Shown here: in pieces, positions 36,197 to 44,416 of the stretch
Numbering within the stretch: the first letter of the stretch is position 1
Layout of the letters: each line of letters starts with the position of its first letter
Assembly: GCA_012838315.1 (NCBI GenBank)
Contig: DUPM01000136.1
Location: forward strand, 22,994-86,993
DNA: 64,000 bases
Direction: 5' to 3'
From: Clostridiaceae bacterium
GTDB taxonomy: Bacteria > Bacillota > Clostridia > Saccharofermentanales > Saccharofermentanaceae
Translations under genes and position numbers: made by a program
The notes under the pieces: model-generated
Seen by the model: only the letters and a program-made list of their open reading frames with translations
What the model was told of the DNA's origin: nothing
Database searches by the model: none

Positions 36197-37465
36197 TTAC
36201 TTAATATATTCAAACTCTATATCGTACATCTTGACCGGATCCCCCTCTTGAATTCCCTTCTTTTCGAGCGCATCAATAATACCGCGCTTGCGCATCATGC
36301 GTTGGAAATAATTCAATGAATCCGGATCATCAAAGTTCGTCGAATCCGAAAGATTCCGAATAAAAGCGCCCTCGATGCAATAAACGCCATCAACAACATT
36401 GATTTCAAAAAGCTTCTCTTCTTCAAATTTATAGAGTTTTTCTTCTTCGACAGCAATCGTTAATTCGGGTCTTGCGAGTAGTGGCACCATTCTTGCCAAA
36501 GTTTGAACTAAGGGCTCCGTCCCATCCGCAATGGCCGCGCTCATTAGGAACAGTTCGAACCCCTTGTTTTTCACATATTCCGAAAACGCAGAAATTTGTT
36601 CTTCGCTGGCTTGATCAATCTTGTTGGCGACAACGATTCTCGGGCGATCCTTGAGCGATGCATCATATTGTTCGAGCTCGGAACTGATGGTCTCAAAGTC
36701 CGTGATGGCATCGCCGCCATCCTCTGCCGATACATCAACAACGTGAACAAGCAAACGCGTACGCTCTATATGTCTTAAGAAATCCATGCCGAGACCTGCG
36801 CCCTCATGCGCACCTTCAATCAATCCGGGAATATCCGCGACGACAAAACTGACATCATCATATTGAACCATGCCAATCACCGGATCAATCGTCGTAAAAG
36901 GGTAATTGGCAATTTTGGGCTTCGCTGCCGAAATAACGGAAAGTAGCGTGGATTTTCCGGCGTTCGGTAAACCGACCAAGCCGACATCCGCCAGCAACTT
37001 CAATTCCAGAATCAATTCATATTCATCTCCGGGAATACCGGCTCGCGCAAAATTCGGCGCCTGCCGAACCGAATTTGAAAAATGAATATTGCCTTGTCCA
37101 CCACGGCCTCCATTTGCGATAACTACTGTCATGCCGTCTTCGATCATGTCCGTAAGCACTTTGCCGCTCTCGACATCTTTAACTAATGTGCCGACCGGGA
37201 CATCAATGACCAGATTCTCGCCGCCTCGCCCATACATTTTTCGATTTTTGCCGTTTTCGCCATCCGGGGCAAAAAATTTGCGCTTATATCGAAAAGATCG
37301 GAGTGTCGACTGATCCTTAGTCGCACGCAAAATAACGTCGCCGCCTTTTCCGCCGTCACCGCCATCCGGGCCACCGTTCGTGATGTACTTTTCGGTATGA
37401 AAAGCAACCATCCCGCGACCGCCGTCGCCACCTTTGACATGTATTTTGACCTTATCCGTGAACAT
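36197..37465 (-). CDS. obgE: GTPase ObgE/CgtA
   Basis: A ribosome-assembly GTPase of 422 residues in three domains. The glycine-rich Obg fold (1-158) has KGGDGGRGMVAFHTEKY and GPDGGDGGKGG. The G domain has GLPNAGKST, a DIPGLIEGAH switch and NKID. A C-terminal OCT domain follows (about 345-422). It sits in the usual rplU-prp-rpmA-obgE order. AAGGAG precedes the ATG. A hairpin/T-run lies between rpmA and obgE. Confidence 0.97.
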   Translation of the reverse strand: MFTDKVKIHVKGGDGGRGMVAFHTEKYITNGGPDGGDGGKGGDVILRATKDQSTLRSFRYKRKFFAPDGENGKNRKMYGRGGENLVIDVPVGTLVKDVESGKVLTDMIEDGMTVVIANGGRGGQGNIHFSNSVRQAPNFARAGIPGDEYELILELKLLADVGLVGLPNAGKSTLLSVISAAKPKIANYPFTTIDPVIGMVQYDDVSFVVADIPGLIEGAHEGAGLGMDFLRHIERTRLLVHVVDVSAEDGGDAITDFETISSELEQYDASLKDRPRIVVANKIDQASEEQISAFSEYVKNKGFELFLMSAAIADGTEPLVQTLARMVPLLARPELTIAVEEEKLYKFEEEKLFEINVVDGVYCIEGAFIRNLSDSTNFDDPDSLNYFQRMMRKRGIIDALEKKGIQEGDPVKMYDIEFEYIK

Positions 37466-37483
37466 ATTGTCTCCTTTTAATTA

Positions 37484-37524
37484 AAAAGGGCCGAACCGAT
37501 AAAATAATATCGGCCGGTCCTTTG
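37484..37524 (-). terminator. Candidate terminator between rpmA and obgE
   Basis: On the minus strand the stem CCGATA/TATCGG is extended imperfectly, and GGCCC followed by TTTTT closes it. It probably reduces readthrough from ribosomal protein genes into obgE. Confidence 0.5.
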
Positions 37525-37555
37525 CATGTCGATAAAACAAGTCTTAGCGGTTAGA

Positions 37556-37837
37556 TTACTCAACAGGATAAACGCTGACGCGCTTCTTATCTCTGCCGAC
37601 TCTCTCAAACTTAACACGACCGTCAATCAGTGTGAAAAGAGTATCATCTGAGCCGATGCCGACATTATTACCTGGGTGAATCTTCGTGCCGCGTTGGCGA
37701 ACGAGAATGTTTCCGGCAACAACAGGTTGACCGTCGCCCTTCTTCGCACCTAAACGCTTGGACTCTGAATCACGACCATTCTTAGTCGAACCAACACCCT
37801 TCTTGTGCGCAAAGAGTTGTAAATCCATCTTGAACAT
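37556..37837 (-). CDS. rpmA: 50S ribosomal protein L27 (precursor with Prp-cleaved N-terminus)
   Basis: 93 residues. It begins with [14 protein letters not shown], so the mature sequence [14 protein letters not shown] is preceded by the short xLxLFA extension that the Prp protease removes in many Bacillota. The start ATG 37837 has GGAGGTG upstream. The protease gene lies 24 nt upstream, in operon order rplU-prp-rpmA. Confidence 0.97.
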   Translation of the reverse strand: MFKMDLQLFAHKKGVGSTKNGRDSESKRLGAKKGDGQPVVAGNILVRQRGTKIHPGNNVGIGSDDTLFTLIDGRVKFERVGRDKKRVSVYPVE

Positions 37838-37861
37838 AATTAACACCTCCAATGTGTTCGT

Positions 37862-38218
37862 CTAATTCAACACGACTTGTATATGTTTTCCGCCGTAAGT
37901 CTCCTTATCGGTCTGTTCCAAAAGATCAAATCCAGACTTAACGGTTGCCATAACCCACTGGGATGGCGCATCCTTGCCCTTCAATAACTCAACTTCCGGC
38001 AAGCGCAGCTTGCTGGCTGTACGAGCGCTATCTTGAGCAATTTGGTAGAAATCTTTCAATTCACACAACTCTTCGAGTGCATGAATCGCCGTCTGAAAAA
38101 GCGTCGATGACGCTGCGCAGATGATGTCCCTACCGTATTCGTCAAAACCGGCATGCCCTTGGACGGATAATGAACGAATCAAACCGTCTTTGGTCACAGA
38201 AAACGTAACGTTTATCAT
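37862..38218 (-). CDS. prp: Ribosomal-processing cysteine protease Prp (YsxB)
   Basis: A 118-residue cysteine protease that trims the N-terminus of L27. The catalytic pair is at the standard positions: His22 in GHAGFDEYG and Cys34 in DIICAASS. It lies between rplU and rpmA, the place it has across Bacillota, and the matching cleavage motif is present in L27 here. Confidence 0.95.
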   Translation of the reverse strand: MINVTFSVTKDGLIRSLSVQGHAGFDEYGRDIICAASSTLFQTAIHALEELCELKDFYQIAQDSARTASKLRLPEVELLKGKDAPSQWVMATVKSGFDLLEQTDKETYGGKHIQVVLN

Positions 38219-38237
38219 GTCAATTTACTGTCGTCGA

Positions 38238-38549
38238 TCAGGCGTTAATCGCCTTGATGCGAACCTTCGTGTATGGTTGTCTGTGGCCCTTCTTGCGGCG
38301 ATAGCCCTTCTTGGCCTTATACTTGACAATGTTAACCTTCTTGTTCTTGCCGTGCTTGACAATCTCGCCTTCGACAGCGACCTTGGCCAAAGCATCTCCG
38401 GTCTTGATCCCGTCATCGGTACCAACAGCAATAACTTGATCAAATTTGATCACATCACCCTGTTCTCCCTCAAGCTTCTCAATGAAGATCTCATCGTCTA
38501 CGGCAACCTTATACTGCTTGCCGCCGGTTAAAATAACTGCATACATCAT
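38238..38549 (-). CDS. rplU: 50S ribosomal protein L21
   Basis: 103 residues beginning MMYAVILTGGKQYKV, with the C-terminal KAKKGYRRKKGHRQPYTKVRI that marks L21. It is the first gene of rplU-prp-rpmA and has AGGAGG before the ATG. A leader of about 85 nt and a strong promoter precede it. Confidence 0.97.
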   Translation of the reverse strand: MMYAVILTGGKQYKVAVDDEIFIEKLEGEQGDVIKFDQVIAVGTDDGIKTGDALAKVAVEGEIVKHGKNKKVNIVKYKAKKGYRRKKGHRQPYTKVRIKAINA

Positions 38550-38636
38550 GTGTGTTCTCCTCCTGTTCTTCCAGTCTCGCTGTTCATCCTAGGCAGTTGC
38601 AAACGCAACATTTAGTAGCCCGGCACACGCGGTCAC
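38550..38636 (-). promoter_or_regulatory. Candidate L21 leader of the rplU operon
   Basis: The untranslated region between the promoter and rplU has the segment CCGGGCTACTAAATG and a GTTGC-GTTT-GCAAC hairpin (38596-38609). Bacillota often carry an autoregulatory L21 leader here. I cannot confirm the Rfam structure by eye. Confidence 0.4.
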
Positions 38637-38642
38637 CCGAGA

Positions 38643-38671
38643 ATGATAACACGCAAGGCATACCTTGTCAA
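38643..38671 (-). promoter_or_regulatory. Sigma-A promoter of rplU-prp-rpmA
   Basis: Minus strand consensus TTGACA (38666-38671), 17-nt spacer, TATCAT (38643-38648). Confidence 0.8.
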
Positions 38672-38701
38672 CGACAATGACTGAACCGAACAAAAGAATG
38701 C

Positions 38702-39388
38702 TTAGTTCGGTGAAAACACCGTAACACTGGCAGGCGTGAGGGCGAAAACGGACCAATCAATATATCTCAAGCGCCGAGACCATCCATCGTAAACAGCGAC
38801 AAAAAATCGATCCATTGAGCCTTCTTTCTCGTAAAGATCGTAACCGACTACCGATACGGTATGATTACTGTAATCTCCGAACGCAATGTTCAACATGACC
38901 GGCTTTCCTTTTTTGATTTCATCGAAAATGTATCTTCGTTTCATTATATAGTGACTCTTAACGATTGGCTTCATGTACCCAAAGACCTTGAGCACATCAC
39001 GAGACATGTTAGCTATGTTCCAGGGTCCATACCGTATGCGATTTTTTAGAGAATGAACCTTCACCGGATGGTATCCGTATTTTGAAAAAACATCTCGCGC
39101 CGCCCTGTACACAGCTTGCGCATTTGCAGGAACAAGCGGGAAATGCGTCTCTCGAAAAAATAGCAGTAAGCGAGTGAGTGATGTCAGCGTGCAGTTGTTG
39201 GCTGCTTTTTCAAATATAGACTGCGGAAAATCGTTCACACTAGTTAAAAATTGTTTGTCTTTGAGACGATAGTTATCCCCGTATAGAGTCCTAATATATA
39301 AAGGAAGATCCTCTATACCAGCGTACCCAGAAAAAGACAAATTTTGACCCGGCCGCGCCGAGGGCGCACGCTTCTTATTTCGCATCAT
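38702..39388 (-). CDS. C39-like papain-fold protein, function unknown
   Basis: 228 residues without a signal peptide. Cys66 in NNCTLTSL, His176 in SNHTVSVVGYD and Asp201 in VYDGWS are spaced as in C39-type peptidases. The N-terminus is basic. It has no transporter or propeptide next to it, so a bacteriocin-processing role is not supported. It ends downstream of the LacI regulator gene with a 26-nt gap and may share its transcript. ATG has GGAGG twelve bases upstream. Confidence 0.65.
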   Translation of the reverse strand: MMRNKKRAPSARPGQNLSFSGYAGIEDLPLYIRTLYGDNYRLKDKQFLTSVNDFPQSIFEKAANNCTLTSLTRLLLFFRETHFPLVPANAQAVYRAARDVFSKYGYHPVKVHSLKNRIRYGPWNIANMSRDVLKVFGYMKPIVKSHYIMKRRYIFDEIKKGKPVMLNIAFGDYSNHTVSVVGYDLYEKEGSMDRFFVAVYDGWSRRLRYIDWSVFALTPASVTVFSPN

Positions 39389-39414
39389 AAGCGTTGCTAT
39401 CCTCCGATTTCAAA

Positions 39415-40425
39415 TTATGTCAGGGGTGCAACAACAGATGCGCCGACATCAACGACAGCGGACAATTTAATTTTGCGTGCGACACCATTATACTCTTCGC
39501 GCATTCGCTCAATAAGCATCAATGCAGCGGTCTGGCCAATCTGCTCTACAGGCTGAATACCAATCGTCAATTTGGGGTGATAAATCCGAGAAATCGTCTG
39601 CGTCTCAAATCCGACAAAAGAAATATCACGAGGTATACTCATTCCAACTTCATTGAGGTAGGCCAAAGCACCAACCGTCAAATCATGTCCGGCAGTAAAT
39701 ACCGCCGTCGGACGTTTCGGCAGTTCAAGTAAATACTTCATTCCCTGGTAACCGCTTTTTTCGGAAACATCCACTTTATAAATTAGTTCCTCTCTGGGCA
39801 AAATACCGAATTTTTTATGAGCACTCATATACCCTGATATTCGATCCTCTGTCGTACTGACACCGGGTGCTCCGACCAAGATGCCCACATCGTGATGGCC
39901 CTTTTTGATGCACATAGAGGTAATCTTCTTGGAAATCTCTGTGTTATCAATGACGACTGAATCATAAGCGCTTCCACTGACGCCGACATCGATAAAAACA
40001 AGTGGTGTGCCCTGGGCGACAACCTGCGACAAATCGCGCTTACGTACATTTATGGGTTGCATTACGATACCGTCAACTTGCTTATTTAAAAGAAGCTCCA
40101 ATTTCTTGCTCGCACCTTCAGAATCATTCTCATCATAATCGCAGATAATCGTACTATAACCGTTCTCGAACAGCGTTCTGTCAATATGTGAAAGCACGGA
40201 TAATCCGTAATAGTCCGCCAAACTCGGAATCAGGACACCAACCGTCATCGTTCGTCGGGTCTTCATGCCACGAGCAACGGTATTAACTCGATAATTAAGC
40301 TCATTGATTGCCTGTTCGATGGCTTCGCGGTTCTCAGATAAAACGTTACCACCGTTAAGCATCTTGGAAACCGTTGCTATAGAAACGCCGGCCCGCTTGG
40401 CTACATCTTTAATCGTTGCCGCCAT
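39415..40425 (-). CDS. LacI-family transcriptional regulator
   Basis: 336 residues. The N-terminal helix-turn-helix is MAATIKDVAKRAGVSIATVSKMLNG, followed by hinge region and a periplasmic-binding-protein-like sugar domain (TVGVLIPSLADYYGL, DGIVMQPINV, PTAVFTAGHDLTVGAL). It is not next to a sugar transporter or catabolic gene, so the ligand cannot be inferred. It has its own promoter. Confidence 0.92.
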   Translation of the reverse strand: MAATIKDVAKRAGVSIATVSKMLNGGNVLSENREAIEQAINELNYRVNTVARGMKTRRTMTVGVLIPSLADYYGLSVLSHIDRTLFENGYSTIICDYDENDSEGASKKLELLLNKQVDGIVMQPINVRKRDLSQVVAQGTPLVFIDVGVSGSAYDSVVIDNTEISKKITSMCIKKGHHDVGILVGAPGVSTTEDRISGYMSAHKKFGILPREELIYKVDVSEKSGYQGMKYLLELPKRPTAVFTAGHDLTVGALAYLNEVGMSIPRDISFVGFETQTISRIYHPKLTIGIQPVEQIGQTAALMLIERMREEYNGVARKIKLSAVVDVGASVVAPLT

Positions 40426-40468
40426 AATTATCCCCTCTTGATCATATAGTTAAGAACTTCTACCCGAT

Positions 40469-40497
40469 ATAATAACTTGTAACGAGCCTTATCGCAA
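40469..40497 (-). promoter_or_regulatory. Promoter of the LacI-family gene
   Basis: Minus strand TTGCGA (40492-40497), 17-nt spacer, TATTAT (40469-40474). Confidence 0.55.
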
Positions 40498-40526
40498 CTT
40501 TATCACCCGGTCATTCCGCCAGAAAA

Positions 40527-42068
40527 TCACAACATAGACAAAATCATGTATAGTAACGCGCCCGACGCCGCCGGTAATAGAGACGAGCCACTGAGATGTC
40601 GAACTTTTCGACGGAAATAATCCGAAAAAAACACAAGAACAATATGGGCAATCAATACAACAAACATCCATGCTTGCTTAGACAGAAACGCAAAAACCAA
40701 CGCGATAATCATCGGCAATACAGAGACAAACCGAAAACGCATCGAAGAAAGAAATCCGCGGCCGTGATTCGGATTTTTATCCCCTACCGAATAGTAAAAG
40801 TCAATTTTTTGACAGGCAATTAATCCAACAATTAGCAATATCGAAAGCAAAATCAAAACAAGCATTCTCGGCATAACAACAAAACGGTTCAACGACGAAA
40901 CATGATGAATAACATATACAAAAACGCCTAGCAGAAAAGATAACGTAACCGCTACAGAGATTAAAAACTTGCTATCAAAAACCTGTCGAATCAAACCCAG
41001 TTTTCGAATATGCTTCAAATAGAAAAATGCCGCTGAGAGCGTAGAGAAAATGACCCATGACACAACAAAGTAACTAACCCAAGCCTCTTTAACGATAACT
41101 ACAATACCCAACAATACAGACCAAACAACCGCTACGGGTAACAAGAGCGCAAAAATGTAGCGCTCAGATCGCTCAATTTTAGCATATATCGCAATTTCGG
41201 AAGGCTTTTTTCTCTCCTTCTCTTCAATCACCTTAATACGAGGTAGCCGCTCTGACGAAACGGATGAAAGAAACAAAAACCATCCGCAGATCAATAAAAC
41301 AAGGGGTATCAATTTCAGCGCCTGATACGAGAAAATAACGCCACGCGGATCATCTAACGGCTCTTCGCCCTGCAAGATAAACCGATCCAAGAACACACTG
41401 ATTTTCATATATGTATCTGGAAAGGCACTCGCAATGCGCGGGTCCAACTCGCCGGACCCGAGTATCGTCCGGACACTCAAATACGTAAGGGCGTCAGGTG
41501 AAATTCGAACCTCCGGAGACAAGAACCCATAACCCGACAAAGAGCGGGTCATGGTCGTATCCTCGCCGGAAAGGAGTTCGTACAAACGATTGGTCTGAGA
41601 CTCGTTAATTCCGAATATTCCAACGGGTCTCGGCAATCGTTTCAATGATGCCGAATCAATAATGCGAGCCGCATCAAATTCCGGCATGACAACCATCAAT
41701 CCCGCGACTAAATCATTGGCGGCAAACAAATCTATACCGTGGTAGATTGTGTTGCCGTAAGTCATTAACACAACACGCTCCAACCCCTCATCATTAAGAA
41801 AAGACGATATCTCTGAAGCCAACTCTTCCTGAGTGGATTCTTCATCTGTATGTAAATACATCGAAGGAATGCCCATTCCGGAAAAAACAGTGCGGTAATC
41901 ACCCTCCGGAAAGCGTTTCTCAGCGGCATACATACACACCACTCCGACCTTGGTTTCTGAATATGCCTTATTGGAGGTCGTTGTTGAAAGAAAAACAGAT
42001 AAAATCAAGATCATATCTGCGACCAGCATCATTCCGAAACCAATCCACTTTATTCTTTTGTCCTGCAT
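40527..42068 (-). CDS. Unrecognised membrane protein with large extracytoplasmic domain
   Basis: 513 residues. A signal-anchor helix (8-28) is followed by about 210 residues predicted outside (38-245) that look like a soluble alpha/beta domain. One part (RVVLMTYGNTIYHGIDL, AGLMVVMPEF, PVGIFGINES) recalls an alpha/beta-hydrolase core, but no clear GxSxG is present. Then come seven or eight helices (255-513) with a charged cytoplasmic loop near 275-305. I do not recognise a family. It has its own promoter and is flanked by spoVG and the LacI gene. Confidence 0.75.
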   Translation of the reverse strand: MQDKRIKWIGFGMMLVADMILILSVFLSTTTSNKAYSETKVGVVCMYAAEKRFPEGDYRTVFSGMGIPSMYLHTDEESTQEELASEISSFLNDEGLERVVLMTYGNTIYHGIDLFAANDLVAGLMVVMPEFDAARIIDSASLKRLPRPVGIFGINESQTNRLYELLSGEDTTMTRSLSGYGFLSPEVRISPDALTYLSVRTILGSGELDPRIASAFPDTYMKISVFLDRFILQGEEPLDDPRGVIFSYQALKLIPLVLLICGWFLFLSSVSSERLPRIKVIEEKERKKPSEIAIYAKIERSERYIFALLLPVAVVWSVLLGIVVIVKEAWVSYFVVSWVIFSTLSAAFFYLKHIRKLGLIRQVFDSKFLISVAVTLSFLLGVFVYVIHHVSSLNRFVVMPRMLVLILLSILLIVGLIACQKIDFYYSVGDKNPNHGRGFLSSMRFRFVSVLPMIIALVFAFLSKQAWMFVVLIAHIVLVFFSDYFRRKVRHLSGSSLLPAASGALLYMILSML

Positions 42069-42094
42069 CTGAGTTTCTCCTCCATTTCCCCGAT

Positions 42095-42122
42095 ATTATA
42101 TCATTTCACGAGAGTCGCTCAA
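42095..42122 (-). promoter_or_regulatory. Promoter of the 513-residue membrane protein gene
   Basis: Minus strand TTGAGC (42117-42122), 16-nt spacer, TATAAT (42095-42100). Confidence 0.55.
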
Positions 42123-42125
42123 CAA

Positions 42126-42166
42126 TAAAAATGGCGATCCGCAACGCATGTTGCGAAATCGCCATT
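42126..42166 (-). terminator. Intrinsic terminator after spoVG
   Basis: Minus-strand 9-bp stem AATGGCGAT/ATCGCCATT with an inner CGCAAC/GTTGCG stem, followed by TTTTT. Confidence 0.85.
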
Positions 42167-42189
42167 GTAACTCCAATAAATGCACTCAA

Positions 42190-42531
42190 TTATGTGACCA
42201 ACGCTTCCTCAACATTCTCGGAAAAAGAGTCAGACGTAACGGACGACACGACTTGAACCATCTTTTGCTCATACTCGAACATGGCTTGATGGTATTTTTC
42301 GAGAATGGCTTCCGATAATACCTCTCTGAACGCAGAGTGAATCGGATGAACGATGTCTTTAAACTCACCATCTTGCGTGCGACGACTCGGCATAGCAATA
42401 AACAAGCCGGCGGATCCTTCAATCACCTTGATGTCATGAACAACAAAAGCCTCTTCAAAAGTTACAGAAACAATCGCTTTCATCTTACTGTCCGGATTAA
42501 GTTTGCGAATAATGATGCTGGTAATATCCAT
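42190..42531 (-). CDS. spoVG: Septation regulator SpoVG
   Basis: 113 residues, with [43 protein letters not shown] and [12 protein letters not shown], all diagnostic. In Bacillus it affects sporulation septation; in other Bacillota it is an RNA/DNA-binding regulator. Presence does not prove sporulation. It has a good promoter and its own terminator, so it is a single-gene unit. Confidence 0.95.
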   Translation of the reverse strand: MDITSIIIRKLNPDSKMKAIVSVTFEEAFVVHDIKVIEGSAGLFIAMPSRRTQDGEFKDIVHPIHSAFREVLSEAILEKYHQAMFEYEQKMVQVVSSVTSDSFSENVEEALVT

Positions 42532-42603
42532 ATAACGAACTCCTTTATGCGTCGCGCTTATCAGTCCCGATTAGGCCAACGCAAATAGCCCAAACGCAAG
42601 TCA

Positions 42604-42632
42604 ATTTTACACTATGTCGTCCATTTTGTAAA
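42604..42632 (-). promoter_or_regulatory. Sigma-A promoter of spoVG
   Basis: Minus strand TTTACA (42627-42632), 17-nt spacer, TAAAAT (42604-42609). Confidence 0.7.
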
Positions 42633-42752
42633 TGATATTTAAGAAGTGCGACATGAATACACTATATTTCACATTTTGCCAATCAAAAAAACCATTGTTT
42701 CTCACACCTCATATGCTTTTGTTGACTTAGCGCTTCGAAAACAGGCTATCCC

Positions 42753-42781
42753 TTATCAAATAGCCTCCTTACTGCTATAAT
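42753..42781 (+). promoter_or_regulatory. Promoter of murC
   Basis: TTATCA (42753-42758), 17-nt spacer, extended -10 TGCTATAAT (TATAAT 42776-42781). A GGCTAT/ATAGCC inverted repeat spans the -35. Confidence 0.6.
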
Positions 42782-42827
42782 CAGTTCTGAAAAAGACGCT
42801 CGATATTGATTGCGAAAAGAGGCCTTT

Positions 42828-44306
42828 ATGATTGATTCCAAAAATCTCGGATTCTCCAATAATACCCAAAATACCTTTAACCCTAAGCCGGGTTCTCGTA
42901 TATATTTTGTCGGAATTGGCGGAATCAGCATGTGCGGCTTGGCTGAATTGGCCATGCATTACGGTTATCCCGTATCCGGATCTGACAAGCATCTTCCACC
43001 GAGGGTCTCTCGTTTGACCGAACAAGGCGCGACCTTATATAACACTCATGACAAGAGCAACGTCATCTCATTTTCTCCTGATGTACTGGTACACACCGCC
43101 GCCATTCTCCCGGGAAACCCGGAAATAGAATATGCTAAAGAAATTGGCATTCCTGTCGTATCACGAGCCGAATTTTTGGGTTGGCTGACTCGCTCCTTCA
43201 GCAAGGTTATTAATATATCCGGAACTCACGGCAAAACGACCGTGACCTCCATGCTTGCAACCATCATGATTCAGGACGAAAAAGATCCGACAGTGCACAT
43301 TGGCGCAGAACTTCCGGAATTCAATAGTACAGTCCGAAAAGGCTCGGACTTTTCTTTGCTCGTTTCGGAAGCCTGTGAATACAGAAGATCCTTTTTGGAG
43401 TTTCGTTCCTCGACCGCAGCAATAACCAACATTGATTTTGACCACGTCGACTGTTATCGAAATATCGACGAACTGATTGACGTGTTCGCCAATTTTACCG
43501 AAAAAATTGACGACGACGGCACTTTAGTAATTCCGGCGTTCGACCATAATGTCGCAGCAACAATCACACAGATGATAAAAATCAGAATATCTCGCTCGGC
43601 ACCCATCCCAAAGATAATTACAACGGGTCTTAGAGAAGATCGTTTCTTGCTTGATGGGCGATCGCCGGATATATACGCAGATCAAATTGAATATATCGAT
43701 GGCTTCCCTTCATTTGATTTTTGGGTTTTCGGTGAACTCAAAGGACGGATTGCCTTACGCGTTCCGGGCAAGCACAACATATACAATGCCTTAACAGCAG
43801 CGGCTTGCGCAGTCGCTAACCATGCTTCAACCGAAAGCATCATTCAAGCACTCAACCGCTTTTCGGGGGCAGAAGGTCGCTACAATGTCAAAGGCACTTT
43901 TCACGGCGCCACAGTGGTTACCGATTACGCCCACCATCCCGCAGCCGCAGAGGCGACTTTGCAAGCTGCTTCAATGATGCCGCACAACAATACTTGGGTC
44001 GTTTTTCAACCACTGACTTTTAATCGAACGAAGATTCTTTTTGATGATTACGTTCGTGTACTTAGACCATGCACTCATGTCCTCTTTTCGGAAATATTCT
44101 CAGACAGAGAGGTTAATCCCGGCGATATCTCATCATCAATGATTGCGGATCGCATTAATGAGCTGGGCGGAAATGCCGAGTTTTACCCCAACAAATTTGA
44201 CATCATCGACCGGCTCAACGAACTCGCAAAAGCTAATGATTTGGTCTTAATTCTTGGTCCTGAAGATATTCGAGAGTTAGCTGATGATCTCATCAAAATG
44301 CCATAA
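42828..44306 (+). CDS. murC: UDP-N-acetylmuramate--L-alanine ligase
   Basis: Adds L-alanine to UDP-MurNAc, the first stem-peptide step of peptidoglycan. 492 residues, slightly longer than usual because of about 20 extra N-terminal residues. YFVGIGGISMCGLAELA (26-42), the ATP loop GTHGKT (132-137) and the MurC-type VVTDYAHHPAA are present. ATG 42828 has AGAGG upstream. It is monocistronic and ends at a bidirectional terminator facing ftsH. Confidence 0.96.
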   Translation: MIDSKNLGFSNNTQNTFNPKPGSRIYFVGIGGISMCGLAELAMHYGYPVSGSDKHLPPRVSRLTEQGATLYNTHDKSNVISFSPDVLVHTAAILPGNPEIEYAKEIGIPVVSRAEFLGWLTRSFSKVINISGTHGKTTVTSMLATIMIQDEKDPTVHIGAELPEFNSTVRKGSDFSLLVSEACEYRRSFLEFRSSTAAITNIDFDHVDCYRNIDELIDVFANFTEKIDDDGTLVIPAFDHNVAATITQMIKIRISRSAPIPKIITTGLREDRFLLDGRSPDIYADQIEYIDGFPSFDFWVFGELKGRIALRVPGKHNIYNALTAAACAVANHASTESIIQALNRFSGAEGRYNVKGTFHGATVVTDYAHHPAAAEATLQAASMMPHNNTWVVFQPLTFNRTKILFDDYVRVLRPCTHVLFSEIFSDREVNPGDISSSMIADRINELGGNAEFYPNKFDIIDRLNELAKANDLVLILGPEDIRELADDLIKMP

Positions 44307-44335
44307 TACACTACTATCTGCTGCTATAAGAGGCA

Positions 44336-44363
44336 AAAAGGCTCGCCGAATGGCGAGCCTTTT
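44336..44363. terminator. Bidirectional terminator between murC and ftsH
   Basis: A perfect 12-bp stem AAAAGGCTCGCC/GGCGAGCCTTTT with GAAT loop. It has four T on the plus strand and five on the minus strand, so it can end both converging genes. Confidence 0.85.
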
Positions 44364-44416
44364 GATACTTATTAATTCACAAAACCAAGATGCCATCAAT
44401 TCGAGCCTCGAAAGGA

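Noticed and set aside
38702..39388. Bacteriocin leader peptidase
   Set aside because: No ABC transporter or bacteriocin-like peptide is next to it, although the C39-like residues are present.
42190..42531. SpoVG as evidence for sporulation
   Set aside because: spoVG is common in non-sporulating Bacillota, and no other sporulation gene is seen.
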